Shown one piece after another: positions 15,799 through 22,471 of a DNA stretch of 30,615 bases (positions are counted from its first letter, which is position 1; each line of letters begins with the position of its first letter). The position numbers and the translations under genes are program-made. The stretch is from IMG/VR virus record IMGVR_UViG_3300042317_001492, positions 1-30,615 of that record; one strand, 5' to 3'. The notes under the pieces are model-generated. The model was not told the origin of the DNA and did not search any database. It saw only the letters and a list, made by a program, of their open reading frames with translations. Origin of the DNA: a virus.

Positions 15799-16023
15799 TT
15801 AGGTTTTAGATTTATGCAAAGAGTTGTAAAAGGCATTTTCGCCCTCTTTTCTGGCACTGAGTTCGGCATCAATGGGGATAGAAAGGTAGGACTTTAGTGC
15901 AATTTCAATTACCTCTTGGGTTTTTAGTCCTAAAACGCCTGACCTTTGGCACATCTGAGCCCATAGCTCTTTTTTAACCCGGATTGACACAACTTTTATT
16001 GGAGCATCTTGATTGGCAGACAT
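15799..16023 (-). CDS. Small ribbon-helix-helix-like regulator
   Basis: A 74-residue protein. Residues 9-47 show a ribbon-helix-helix pattern: a strand (IKVVSIRVKKELW), a first helix, a turn, and a second helix (TQEVIEIALKSYL). RHH proteins bind operators as dimers through the strand. It diverges from the HTH repressor at 16141, and the two share the 117-bp control region, the usual layout of a phage Cro/CI-type switch. The assignment is by pattern and context. The C-terminal 25 residues are charged and probably disordered. Confidence 0.6.
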   Translation of the reverse strand: MSANQDAPIKVVSIRVKKELWAQMCQRSGVLGLKTQEVIEIALKSYLSIPIDAELSARKEGENAFYNSLHKSKT

Positions 16024-16072
16024 GGCTTAATTTACAGAATTTTCTATATTGTATCATAAAAGTCGAGATTGC

Positions 16073-16136
16073 CTGTAAGTTTTTTGTAAGTTTTTTGCAA
16101 GGTAGTGTAAGATAAGGGTATCTTATCAAAATACAC
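16073..16136. promoter_or_regulatory. Divergent switch region with candidate operators
   Basis: Two overlapping copies of GTAAGTTTTTTG (16075-16090 and 16086-16101) are followed by a 7-bp inverted repeat TAAGATA/TATCTTA (16108-16125). The second copy, GTAAGTTTTTTGCAAG, recurs exactly in inverse orientation at 21347-21362. A leftward -10 TACAAT (16048-16053) and a rightward TTGCAA (16095-16100) with TATCTT (16119-16124) place both promoters over these sites. The rightward transcript would start a few bases before ATG 16141, so the repressor may be leaderless. Confidence 0.6.
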
Positions 16137-16140
16137 TTTT

Positions 16141-16746
16141 ATGGCTACACCACGATTTAACAGCGACGGGACACCCCGCAAACGAGTAAAGTCCTCGGCC
16201 TTGACAGAAAAAGGGATAAGCAAAATGTCCGACACTATTAAGGCAAAAAGGATGGGGCTAGGTATGACCCAAGCCGAATTTACTGAGTGGATACTAAAAG
16301 AAGGCCGGCGACTGGGATTACCTGGCACAGAATTTTCTGGGGGAGCGGTTCAAAACTGGGAGCTAAAAAATATCGCTAGTTGCCCTGATCTAGGGAATAT
16401 GCGATTACTAGCTGCTGTATTTGGCCTTGATACAGATTCTTTTGTGAATTATCTTAATGGCGACTGGCCAACAATTCAGGATTTTCTAAAAGATACAATC
16501 AATCAAAAAAAGGATTGTGTTAAAAATCCTAATTTAGTTCCCGAACTTTTTCAGGAAGCTGATCCTCAAGTTAAAGCAAAGCTTGTAATTAAAGAAGTTG
16601 AGTCTCTTTACTCAAAGCTAGATGAGTTACAGAAGATGATTAAAGAGATCGATCTAGAAGATGTGAAAGCTTTTCTGTGTTCTGCCCCAAAAGATTTACA
16701 GAAAGAGGTTTACCAATATTTACAGGAGAAACTAATCGGAGCGTAA
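16141..16746 (+). CDS. HTH-type phage repressor
   Basis: A 201-residue protein on the strand opposite to its neighbours. Residues about 30-98 form a helix-turn-helix domain: MTQAEFTEW, then GGAVQNWELKN and NMRLLAAVFGL, as in XRE-like DNA-binding proteins. The C-terminal half is helical and acidic (residues 120-200) and probably dimerises; there is no LexA/CI-type Ser-Lys peptidase, so release by self-cleavage is not expected. It faces a divergent RHH gene across candidate operators and ends in a strong terminator, the arrangement of a lysogeny repressor. No ribosome binding site precedes ATG 16141; ATG at codon 29 has AAAGGGATAAG upstream and is an alternative start. Confidence 0.75.
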   Translation: MATPRFNSDGTPRKRVKSSALTEKGISKMSDTIKAKRMGLGMTQAEFTEWILKEGRRLGLPGTEFSGGAVQNWELKNIASCPDLGNMRLLAAVFGLDTDSFVNYLNGDWPTIQDFLKDTINQKKDCVKNPNLVPELFQEADPQVKAKLVIKEVESLYSKLDELQKMIKEIDLEDVKAFLCSAPKDLQKEVYQYLQEKLIGA

Positions 16747-16750
16747 CAGA

Positions 16751-16780
16751 AAAAAACAGAGGGTTAACCCTCTGTTTTTT
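16751..16780. terminator. Bidirectional terminator, perfect 30-bp palindrome
   Basis: Two 15-base arms (AAAAAACAGAGGGTT and its complement) meet with no spacer, giving a strong GC-core stem with A and U runs on both sides. It lies between the convergent repressor gene and the amber-interrupted gene and would end both transcripts. Confidence 0.9.
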
Positions 16781-16789
16781 ATTTGAGAT

Positions 16790-16930
16790 TTATTGAAACA
16801 TATCATTTGTTGCTTGATATGTTCCAACTGGAGTAAATCCTTCTTTATCTTTTCGGTTAATTCCATAGTCACTTAAGTACGGACCGTAAAGGGGAATACT
16901 TTCTAAATGTCTATAATAATCCTTTAAGCT
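16790..16930 (-). other. In-frame coding extension after an amber codon
   Basis: After TAG at 16933-16931 the same frame continues for 46 sense codons to TAA at 16792-16790. The extension reads like normal protein (pieces YYRHLESIPLYGPYLSDY and GFTPVGTYQATNDMF). The terminator lies only 10 bases beyond the TAA. Either the gene carries a nonsense mutation or the TAG is read through at some rate. Confidence 0.6.
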
Positions 16931-17221
16931 CTATCGGCTGCCATCAGAAAATACATAAACTGTATATCCGTAAACTATTTCAATTTTTTCTAGACTCCCA
17001 AGTATTCTTTTTGAATGAACACTTCTAAAAATCTTTTTTTCTGCCTGTTTTTTTTCTTGTTCTATTTTTTCTGGACTCAGTTGTACAGAGTCAGGACAAG
17101 GCCACTCTATTTCACGAGCAGGACAATCAGGCAGACGGACGAAACTCCTAGATTCGGGATATTTTAATCCTGTTTCAGTGATGATAAATTTTTCAAAGTT
17201 GAGTGCATTCTTTTGGTTCAT
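16931..17221 (-). CDS. Hypothetical protein ending at an in-frame amber codon
   Basis: A 96-residue frame from ATG 17221. Its N-terminus contains FEKFIITETGLKYPESR, close to FEKFILTETGLNY in the protein at 22036, so the two share a domain. The middle has a helix rich in Glu and Lys, followed by beta strands (KIEIVYGYTVYVFSDGSR) that stop abruptly at TAG although coding character continues for 46 codons; the natural product is probably about 143 residues. The ATG overlaps the stop of the 78-aa gene by 4 nt, so it is translated in the early operon. Function unknown. Confidence 0.55.
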   Translation of the reverse strand: MNQKNALNFEKFIITETGLKYPESRSFVRLPDCPAREIEWPCPDSVQLSPEKIEQEKKQAEKKIFRSVHSKRILGSLEKIEIVYGYTVYVFSDGSR

Positions 17222-17454
17222 TGTTTTTCCAGTTTAGATAGCAGGGTTTCAATGACATGAAATGTGGTTCCGCACCAACTTTTCATGCTACTATTAAGTC
17301 TATAGCAATTGTAGAGGTTTGTAAGCATTTGCTCAAAAATATCTTCTCGATCTCTTCTTTCTAAAGAAGCAAATATTTCTCTACCGACTGTATCTGCTAA
17401 TTTTTGGGATAGCAGTCTAATTTGAGTTTCTGTGCGTTCGTGATGTTGGATCAT
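17218..17454 (-). CDS. Hypothetical 78-aa helical protein
   Basis: A 78-residue, mostly helical protein (ETQIRLLSQKLADTVGREIF, then DREDIFEQMLTNLYNCYRL). It has no membrane segment or metal motif. It overlaps the downstream gene by 4 nt and follows the ParB-like gene, with a short cyanobacterial-type repeat (CTGATAACTGAC) in the gap. It may be an accessory DNA-binding or adaptor protein, but this cannot be shown from the sequence. Confidence 0.6.
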   Translation of the reverse strand: MIQHHERTETQIRLLSQKLADTVGREIFASLERRDREDIFEQMLTNLYNCYRLNSSMKSWCGTTFHVIETLLSKLEKQ

Positions 17455-17506
17455 CGGGTTCTTTTAATTTATTTAGCAATTTTTTACTGATAACTGACAA
17501 CTAATC

Positions 17507-18568
17507 CTAACTTAATCTCTCTACAAAATCAATAAGTTTTTCCCAAAGAGTTACAGGAAAATCTACGGTCATTGTATCATCGTCTGTTTGCTTTGCATTT
17601 CCTTCGGTTGCTAAAGATATTAGTAGATATTTAATATCTTTAGCTTTAGGGGTAAGTTTAATGGGTTTTGGTTCTAATTCGTCACTGGGTTTTACGTTTC
17701 CATCAGAGTCTAAAAAAGTTGGATTTTTAGACTCTATAAGGTTAGCTGCTACAGATTGAACTAATTCTCCAGTGGCTTTTATCCCTTTTTCTTCCGCTAT
17801 AGCTACAGTCTCTAAAAGAACATTTTCTTTCTCCGAGAGTGTTAGTTCATTTTTCCTTACAAGATTGTGTAAAGTCGTCTCCGATACTTTACCTTCGATT
17901 GCTTTTAATGTCGGACTAGACATCGAAGAAATTTCTAGAGTCCGATCATATTCTGATTTTTTCCATCCAGTTTTTTCGCAAAACTGTTGGTAGGACTGTT
18001 CTTCAGTTAAACCAGCTAATCTATCCTCGTGTAAATGCCGTCTGATCAGTTTCGCTTTGTCGTACACCGATAGTTTTTCGCTATCAGTGCCGTAAGAGAG
18101 CATTTGATACTCTAAGTCCCGGACGGTTAGCCCGCCTGACAAAGGCTTAATAATTGCTAGAACGTTAGGAATTATTATTTCTTGAGAGGCTAAAAGCAAC
18201 CAAGCTAATACCCTTCGATGCCCGTCCATAGGAAACAGTCGATCACCGTCTGCAATTAAGTGTAAAGGTTGATAGATTAAGCCCGATGCCAGTATCTTAT
18301 CGGCTAGTTCTTTAATCAACTCCAAGTCGTAGGTAACGCGGGTATTCCATCCGTTTTCCCCTGCGATAGCCTCGATTAAATCGAGGCTAAAGGTTAAAAG
18401 AGTTTCATCAGGCAAGACGTGCATCTTGCCGTCGTCACGAAGCCCTATTCTTGGTCCGACAAAGTGACCATTGGCTAATCTGAAAGAAATTAGCTGGGGA
18501 TCGACTACGATTAACTCTCCTCTTGCAGACCCATAAGTTCTGATTTTGTCTCTTGATTTTGCGCTCAT
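17507..18568 (-). CDS. ParB/Sulfiredoxin-like domain protein
   Basis: A 353-residue protein. A ParB N-terminal-like domain at about 75-150 includes PLHLIADGDRLFPMDGHRR, with DGHRRVLAW replacing the usual GERR box. A helical region with an HTH-like segment follows (about 175-235: CEKTGWKKSEYDRTLEISS), then an acidic linker and a C-terminal domain. ParB family proteins bind centromere-like sites with CTP to partition plasmids or regulate genes. No ParA ATPase is in the window, so the role could be partition of a plasmid-like prophage or transcription control. The start at ATG 18568 is preceded by AGGAGTAAG, a good binding site. Confidence 0.75.
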   Translation of the reverse strand: MSAKSRDKIRTYGSARGELIVVDPQLISFRLANGHFVGPRIGLRDDGKMHVLPDETLLTFSLDLIEAIAGENGWNTRVTYDLELIKELADKILASGLIYQPLHLIADGDRLFPMDGHRRVLAWLLLASQEIIIPNVLAIIKPLSGGLTVRDLEYQMLSYGTDSEKLSVYDKAKLIRRHLHEDRLAGLTEEQSYQQFCEKTGWKKSEYDRTLEISSMSSPTLKAIEGKVSETTLHNLVRKNELTLSEKENVLLETVAIAEEKGIKATGELVQSVAANLIESKNPTFLDSDGNVKPSDELEPKPIKLTPKAKDIKYLLISLATEGNAKQTDDDTMTVDFPVTLWEKLIDFVERLS

Positions 18569-18573
18569 ATGGC

Positions 18574-19011
18574 TTACTCCTGTTTTAGATTATTTTTAGT
18601 TGTTTCTTGCTTTATTCGTAGTCCCATCAATGGGAGAATGACATAACCCTTCTCTACAAGGTAACTAGCTATAACAAGAGATTGTAGAAAAAGACAATAG
18701 TTTTTCTTGAGAAGATTAGGTATTGCTACACCTGTTAAAATCGAAAAGATAAACTGGAATATAGCAGTTTTAAAACGCCAAAAACATCCTACTTTCCTAT
18801 TTGAATCAGCGTCAATAAATGCACTGCTTAAAAGACATTCTATATCATTGTCATCTGCTTTGATCACGCTTTCATAAACTCCTTCTAGCAGTTTTGATGC
18901 AAAGGGGTTTTTTGATGTTTTAAGAACTAAGCGATCAACATATTGCTTGGCTTCTGTTGGCAACTCAGCGTAGCTTAAGTTGATTAGTACTCGATAGGTC
19001 AGGCTTTTCAT
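18574..19011 (-). CDS. Hypothetical membrane-associated protein, paralog A
   Basis: A 145-residue protein with a helical N-terminal half and a hydrophobic segment at about 80-100 (FKTAIFQFIFSILTGVAIPN), followed by LLKKNYCLFLQSLVIASYLV. The block TGVAIP..LKK...LF...L..AS is shared with the next protein upstream, so the two are tandem paralogs. One or two membrane-associated helices are likely. Function unknown. Spacing to the ParB-like gene is 5 nt, showing an operon. Confidence 0.55.
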   Translation of the reverse strand: MKSLTYRVLINLSYAELPTEAKQYVDRLVLKTSKNPFASKLLEGVYESVIKADDNDIECLLSSAFIDADSNRKVGCFWRFKTAIFQFIFSILTGVAIPNLLKKNYCLFLQSLVIASYLVEKGYVILPLMGLRIKQETTKNNLKQE

Positions 19012-19017
19012 TTTTTT

Positions 19018-19434
19018 TTACTCCTTAGTTGTATTGTCGGTTATTTCTTTATACCAGCTTTTTTCTGCTAGAAAAATCGACGCTAGTGTTAAAGCTTCTC
19101 TGAAAAGATCAAAATCTTTTTTAAGAGGAGAAGGAATAGCAACTCCTGTACATATAGGCATAAGAATAGTTATAACCCAAAATTTAACCCGATTAATAAA
19201 AGAGAGATTCCATTTACCATCGAATAAGTACAGATAGACGTATCCTTTTTGTATATCTCCTTCCCACCACCAGATTAATATCTCGTTAGTTATTTGGCTA
19301 GTTTGAGATTTTTTTAATAAATCATCAATCCAATTTTTTGAGTCAAGAGATAATTCGAGATATTTATTTTTAATCATAAGCTTATATAGCTCCTCTTTGA
19401 GATGCGAGTTGATGTTCACTGTTTTACTCCCCAA
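19018..19434 (-). CDS. Hypothetical membrane-associated protein, paralog B
   Basis: A 138-residue paralog of the protein at 18574-19011 with the same order: soluble helical N-terminus, hydrophobic segment (VKFWVITILMPICTGVAIP), then LKKDFDLFREALTLASIFLA. It has a tryptophan-rich stretch (ILIWWWEGD) not present in its sister. It is likely to associate with the membrane. Duplicated small proteins of this type are common in phage early regions, but no family is recognised. Confidence 0.55.
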   Translation of the reverse strand: MGSKTVNINSHLKEELYKLMIKNKYLELSLDSKNWIDDLLKKSQTSQITNEILIWWWEGDIQKGYVYLYLFDGKWNLSFINRVKFWVITILMPICTGVAIPSPLKKDFDLFREALTLASIFLAEKSWYKEITDNTTKE

Positions 19435-19452
19435 TTGTGCTAGTTTTTACTT

Positions 19453-19872
19453 TTAAGGCATTTTTAGGTCTTCATAGCGTTTTCCCCATTCGTTAACAAG
19501 AATCGTAATTTCTGGAAGATTAATCGCCTTACCTTTAATCCATATATACGGATTATTTGATTCCGATAAACTTGTTAATGTTTCAAATAGCAAGTTTGTA
19601 GATTTCAATTCTACAAATGTTAAATTAATCTTGATTACTTTTTTAGTCTTGCCAGAATCGCAAGTAATCTCAAAATCTGCCCTTAATTGCTGTACTTGAT
19701 CAATACCTACACTAAAAACTAGGTTAGCTACCAATCCATGCAAGCAAATATTTTCGACTTGCCCTGTACTTAAAACTTTCCATTGGTTTTTGCTGCTTTC
19801 AACTAAGATTTCTTGTATTTGCTGGGAAGTCAGTTCATCCCACCAATCACGACTTAAGAGATTCAGATTCAT
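19453..19872 (-). CDS. Hypothetical 139-aa protein
   Basis: A 139-residue soluble protein. The N-terminal third is helical (SRDWWDELTSQQIQEILVES), and the middle has beta strands (KVIKINLTFVELKSTNLLFE) before a C-terminal helix. No cysteine motif or catalytic signature is seen. It lies between the RDF-like gene and the membrane paralogs in the same operon. A short repeat CTGATAACTGAC at 19931-19942 stands in the gap upstream. Confidence 0.55.
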   Translation of the reverse strand: MNLNLLSRDWWDELTSQQIQEILVESSKNQWKVLSTGQVENICLHGLVANLVFSVGIDQVQQLRADFEITCDSGKTKKVIKINLTFVELKSTNLLFETLTSLSESNNPYIWIKGKAINLPEITILVNEWGKRYEDLKMP

Positions 19873-19962
19873 TTAATACTCCTTAATTCCCATTTTTAGA
19901 TTTTTTAGCTTTTCAGGTCTTTATAGGTTGCTGATAACTGACGACTGACAACTGGCAACTAA

Positions 19963-20970
19963 TTAAAAATCTTCACTGAGAAGTTCACCAGGATCAATAT
20001 TTTCACTGCGAACTTCTATTACTGGCTTTAGCCTTGCGTCTATAGCTTTTTTCAGGAGGTCGGCTAATTCTTTTTCAGAGGTTGCTTGTTGAGCTATTTG
20101 CTCTGCTTCTGGTTGAGGTAATCCTTGATTTACAGCCCAAGTAATTCCAGCCTGCTTGCGATCCTCTGACAGTGATTGCGAAGCGTTGAACAATTTTACG
20201 TTTCCCGTTGACGCAGGAGTTAGAGTTCTGACAGGTTCTACATTTCCCGTAAATTGTTGAAAGGCTTTTGTTTCAATGACTTCTAGAACTTGAGACGCTC
20301 TGCTAGGGTGAACACGGATTGATAAAAGACTAAAAGTCTTTCGTCCCCTTTTTCCGTCTGGTAAGGGATAAGATAGCTCTCTTGACCCGCGTTCTAATAG
20401 AAAAGGGATACCAATCAAACTACCAGCCGATGTTTCAATAGCTAGTAGTTGCTCTGTTAGTCCGATAATATCCCACTTTGAATGGGTTTCGACTTCAAAG
20501 TATCCTAGTTCACCTAATTTAGGTAAAACAATCTGCAATCGCCCAACTTGCTTGCATTTACACCCTGAATAACTTCCGTCAGGATTTTGTTGTCGTTTGC
20601 ACGGGATAGGATTAGTGGCAATCATTTTGCCAGCTTGTTGGTAGATATGTTGCTTTTCCTCGTCGCACCGAATCATTAACCCAGAGGTTTTTAAATCTTT
20701 ATCATTCCACTGTTCCATCCAACAAGGAAATACTTGGTCTGTATAAGGAAAAGGTAATAAGCAATCTAATTGCTTAGGCTCTTTCCCGTAAATAGCGGTA
20801 AATTTTTCATTGATTCCTTGAATATCAGAATCAATGCGAAAATATTCTAAATCATCTCCGCTTATTAGAGTGCCAGGTCTTTTAGGGTTTTCTTTTTTTT
20901 CTCCCCCTTTGCGAATTATACCCAGTCTAAGGAACCGGGCTTGTCTTGTTGTCAAAGATTTTATAGGCAT
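19963..20970 (-). CDS. Probable recombination directionality factor (Gp3-like)
   Basis: A 335-residue protein whose first 230 residues follow the layout I remember for phage Gp3-like recombination directionality factors: RLGIIRKGG near the start, LEYFRIDS, YGKEP, a W.EQW segment, RCDEEK (C102), a cysteine cluster (C124, C137, C139), and RLQIVLPKLGELGYFEVETH, followed by a helix and a beta-rich closing part. Such factors bind serine integrases and turn integration into excision. No integrase lies in the window, but the presence of this gene suggests one nearby. Confidence in the family is moderate because it rests on remembered pattern. The C-terminal 100 residues are low in conservation and helical. 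Confidence 0.55.
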   Translation of the reverse strand: MPIKSLTTRQARFLRLGIIRKGGEKKENPKRPGTLISGDDLEYFRIDSDIQGINEKFTAIYGKEPKQLDCLLPFPYTDQVFPCWMEQWNDKDLKTSGLMIRCDEEKQHIYQQAGKMIATNPIPCKRQQNPDGSYSGCKCKQVGRLQIVLPKLGELGYFEVETHSKWDIIGLTEQLLAIETSAGSLIGIPFLLERGSRELSYPLPDGKRGRKTFSLLSIRVHPSRASQVLEVIETKAFQQFTGNVEPVRTLTPASTGNVKLFNASQSLSEDRKQAGITWAVNQGLPQPEAEQIAQQATSEKELADLLKKAIDARLKPVIEVRSENIDPGELLSEDF

Positions 20971-20981
20971 TGTTTTTACTC

Positions 20982-21275
20982 CTAAAAAGGAAGGTTGCTA
21001 GGATCGCTAAATCTATAAGAGGAAGGAAACTCGTCTGTTTCTTTACCAGCAAAATACTTGACCACACTTGGGCAAGTGACATCATGAGCCTCTGTTACTT
21101 CCAGAAGTTTTGACATAACTACTCGCTGTGCTTGATTTAAAAGAAATTCATAGCAAGCATCAGGATCTTCGTCGTCTTCTGGTTTCCCATGAATATTTAT
21201 GCTTACATTCACGGACTCAAAGTTACCAAGATTGACTTTCTGGCTATAATCTACCGAGATATGGGTGATAAGCAT
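20982..21275 (-). CDS. Hypothetical 97-aa protein, first gene of the early operon
   Basis: A 97-residue acidic protein. The N-terminal strand pair (VDYSQKVNLGNFESVNVSIN) and a helix (CYEFLLNQAQRVVMSKLLEV) look like a small ssDNA-related or accessory recombination protein, but no signature is firm. It is followed by the RDF-like gene after 11 nt. A strong promoter (21302-21330) and ribosome binding site (GAGGAGAG just before ATG 21275) stand directly upstream. Confidence 0.65.
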   Translation of the reverse strand: MLITHISVDYSQKVNLGNFESVNVSINIHGKPEDDEDPDACYEFLLNQAQRVVMSKLLEVTEAHDVTCPSVVKYFAGKETDEFPSSYRFSDPSNLPF

Positions 21276-21301
21276 CTCTCCTCTAAAATTTGATTAATAC
21301 A

Positions 21302-21330
21302 ATCTTATAGTAGATTGCTAGAATTGTCAA
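21302..21330 (-). promoter_or_regulatory. Strong promoter of the minus-strand early operon
   Basis: TTGACA (21325-21330) and TAAGAT (21302-21307) are separated by 17 bp, with ATTCTAGCA after the -35 exactly as at 12276-12304. It drives the operon beginning at 21275. The operator-like CTTGCAAAAAACTTAC (21347-21362) is just upstream. Confidence 0.85.
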
Positions 21331-21346
21331 GTATTTTAAAAAAAAA

Positions 21347-21362
21347 CTTGCAAAAAACTTAC
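21347..21362. promoter_or_regulatory. Candidate repressor operator, inverse copy of the switch site
   Basis: The 16-mer CTTGCAAAAAACTTAC is the exact reverse complement of 16086-16101 in the repressor/RHH switch. It overlaps a possible plus-strand -35 (TTGCAA, 21348-21353) and lies next to the early minus promoter, so one regulator could control both operons. Confidence 0.6.
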
Positions 21363-21379
21363 AAAAAGATAATAGTACA

Positions 21380-21710
21380 GAAGAACTAAGTTATTATCGT
21401 TAATAAATTGTAGATAAGGATATTAACAATGGAAGTCTTGATATATATAGGTTTTAAACTTTGTTGATGCCGTTGATGCCGTATAGAGGAAAAAAGAAAA
21501 TAGGGTAAAGGGGCAAGACAGCCTCAGCAGTAAGAGCGTAAAAAAAATAACATCGGGGAATGGTGTTAACAGTATTAACAAAGCGTAAAAGCTAATCCCT
21601 GTAAGGGTTTCATTGTTAATAAGAGTATCTACAATCTAATTACAATCTAACAACGACTGCCAGTACAGGAAACTAAAAAAGAGAGAGGATTATTTTAATC
21701 CTCTCTCTTT
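21380..21710 (+). ncRNA. Candidate non-coding transcript in the 550-bp gene-free region
   Basis: Between 21276 and 21827 no convincing gene exists. A plus-strand promoter-like pair (TTGCAA at 21348, TAATAG at 21370) and a strong terminator (21678-21710) frame about 330 nt that hold only a 12-codon frame at 21429. The stretch has small repeats (TTGATGCCG twice near 21462-21481, ACAATCTAA twice near 21630-21650, several TTAACA/TTAATA motifs), which could also mark a replication origin or protein-binding sites. Confidence 0.35.
21678..21710 (+). terminator. Strong terminator in the gene-free region
   Basis: A perfect 15-bp stem (arms AAAGAGAGAGGATTA and its complement) with a 3-nt loop is followed by a T-rich stretch (aactattttttt). 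It can stop transcripts from either side; its plus-strand use fits the candidate RNA. Confidence 0.85.
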
Positions 21711-21827
21711 AACTATTTTTTTCTTCTCACTAAAATCGTCAAGTAACTGTTAATTGGGGAATAAAGTTAAAAGTGCCAGTCTGTGAACTGTCCTTTTAAT
21801 CTTGAATGTCGGGGTGAAAGCCCTTGA

Positions 21828-21968
21828 TTAGTCATCGGGCAAACTTCTAATCAATTCCCGAACTACCTCGGTTATTGACCGCTTTTGGGCTTTACAGTAG
21901 TTTTTTAGCTTTTTCTCTTCTGATTCTGATGTACGGACGTTAAGAGGATAATAATTTTTACTTGACAT
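21828..21968 (-). CDS. 46-aa ribbon-helix-helix regulator next to the CRISPR-like module
   Basis: A 46-residue protein with a textbook minimal RHH layout: strand (NYYPLNVRTS), helix 1 (ESEEKKLKNYCKAQK), turn, and helix 2 (SITEVVRELIRSL), as in Arc/CopG-like repressors. Its ATG at 21968 overlaps the -35 of a rightward promoter (21962-21967), so its own operator probably covers both. The same promoter segment is copied before the nuclease gene at 22399-22443, which suggests that this small protein represses the effector as well as the gene at 22036. No toxin partner is obvious. Confidence 0.65.
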   Translation of the reverse strand: MSSKNYYPLNVRTSESEEKKLKNYCKAQKRSITEVVRELIRSLPDD

Positions 21969-21999
21969 TTCTAGTAAGCTTATGGTAGATTTAAGTTAG
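21955..21999 (+). promoter_or_regulatory. Rightward promoter/operator, copy 1
   Basis: TTGACA (21962-21967), then TTTCTAGTA, and a -10 region GTAGATTT about 17 bp on. The 45-bp segment recurs at 22399-22443 with few differences. It drives the gene at 22036 and overlaps the RHH start. Confidence 0.65.
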
Positions 22000-22035
22000 T
22001 CAAATATAGTTTAGCACCTTTTTTTACTATAAGTT

Positions 22036-22365
22036 ATGTTTAATTCCCGATCTAATTATGTTAAATTTACCGCTCGGACTAACTTAGATAGCAATATATC
22101 GCAAGAAAGATTACTTACAAAAGAGATTTTGATCGCAATTACTTCTGAATTAGCCAAAAAATCTGGTAAGTTTAACGATACTAGCTATTGTTCTGTTTTA
22201 GTTGCCCCAGAGATTTTTGAAAAATTTATCCTCACTGAAACAGGATTAAATTATACGGTTCAGGTTCTTGACGCGCCAAGACTATTATACTATTGGGAAA
22301 CTATAGGGTTTCCCCTTCATATTGATACTACTGCCTTTAACTTTTATAGGTTGGGCTATATCTGA
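22036..22365 (+). CDS. Hypothetical protein sharing an FEKFI-TETGL domain with the amber gene
   Basis: A 109-residue protein. Residues 58-73 (APEIFEKFILTETGLNY) match the N-terminus of the protein at 16931-17221, so both carry one small domain. The rest is mixed helix and strand with many aromatic residues. It is the first plus-strand gene after the RHH regulator, behind promoter copy 1, and is followed after 106 nt by the nuclease gene with promoter copy 2. It could be a partner of the module or only a phage gene; sequence gives no decision. Confidence 0.55.
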   Translation: MFNSRSNYVKFTARTNLDSNISQERLLTKEILIAITSELAKKSGKFNDTSYCSVLVAPEIFEKFILTETGLNYTVQVLDAPRLLYYWETIGFPLHIDTTAFNFYRLGYI

Positions 22366-22398
22366 TGTGGGAACTGGTATCCCAAAAAATCTTTAGAC

Positions 22399-22443
22399 TT
22401 TTTACTTGACATTTCTAGTAGGGTTGTGGTAGATTTAAATAAG
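22399..22443 (+). promoter_or_regulatory. Promoter/operator of the nuclease gene, copy 2
   Basis: TTTTTACTTGACATTTCTAG is identical to copy 1, and TGGTAGATTTAA at the -10 is also shared; only about six positions differ. It lies 30 bp before the nuclease start, whose AAGGAAGG binding site is rather far (about 16 bp) from ATG 22472. Confidence 0.7.
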
Positions 22444-22471
22444 AATAAAGGAAGGTCGATCCATAAAAGCC

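Noticed and set aside
16931-16933. Phage-wide recoding of TAG
   Set aside because: TAG ends other genes that look complete (for example at 3901 and 11573), and the tRNA-Tyr has a GUA anticodon, not CUA.
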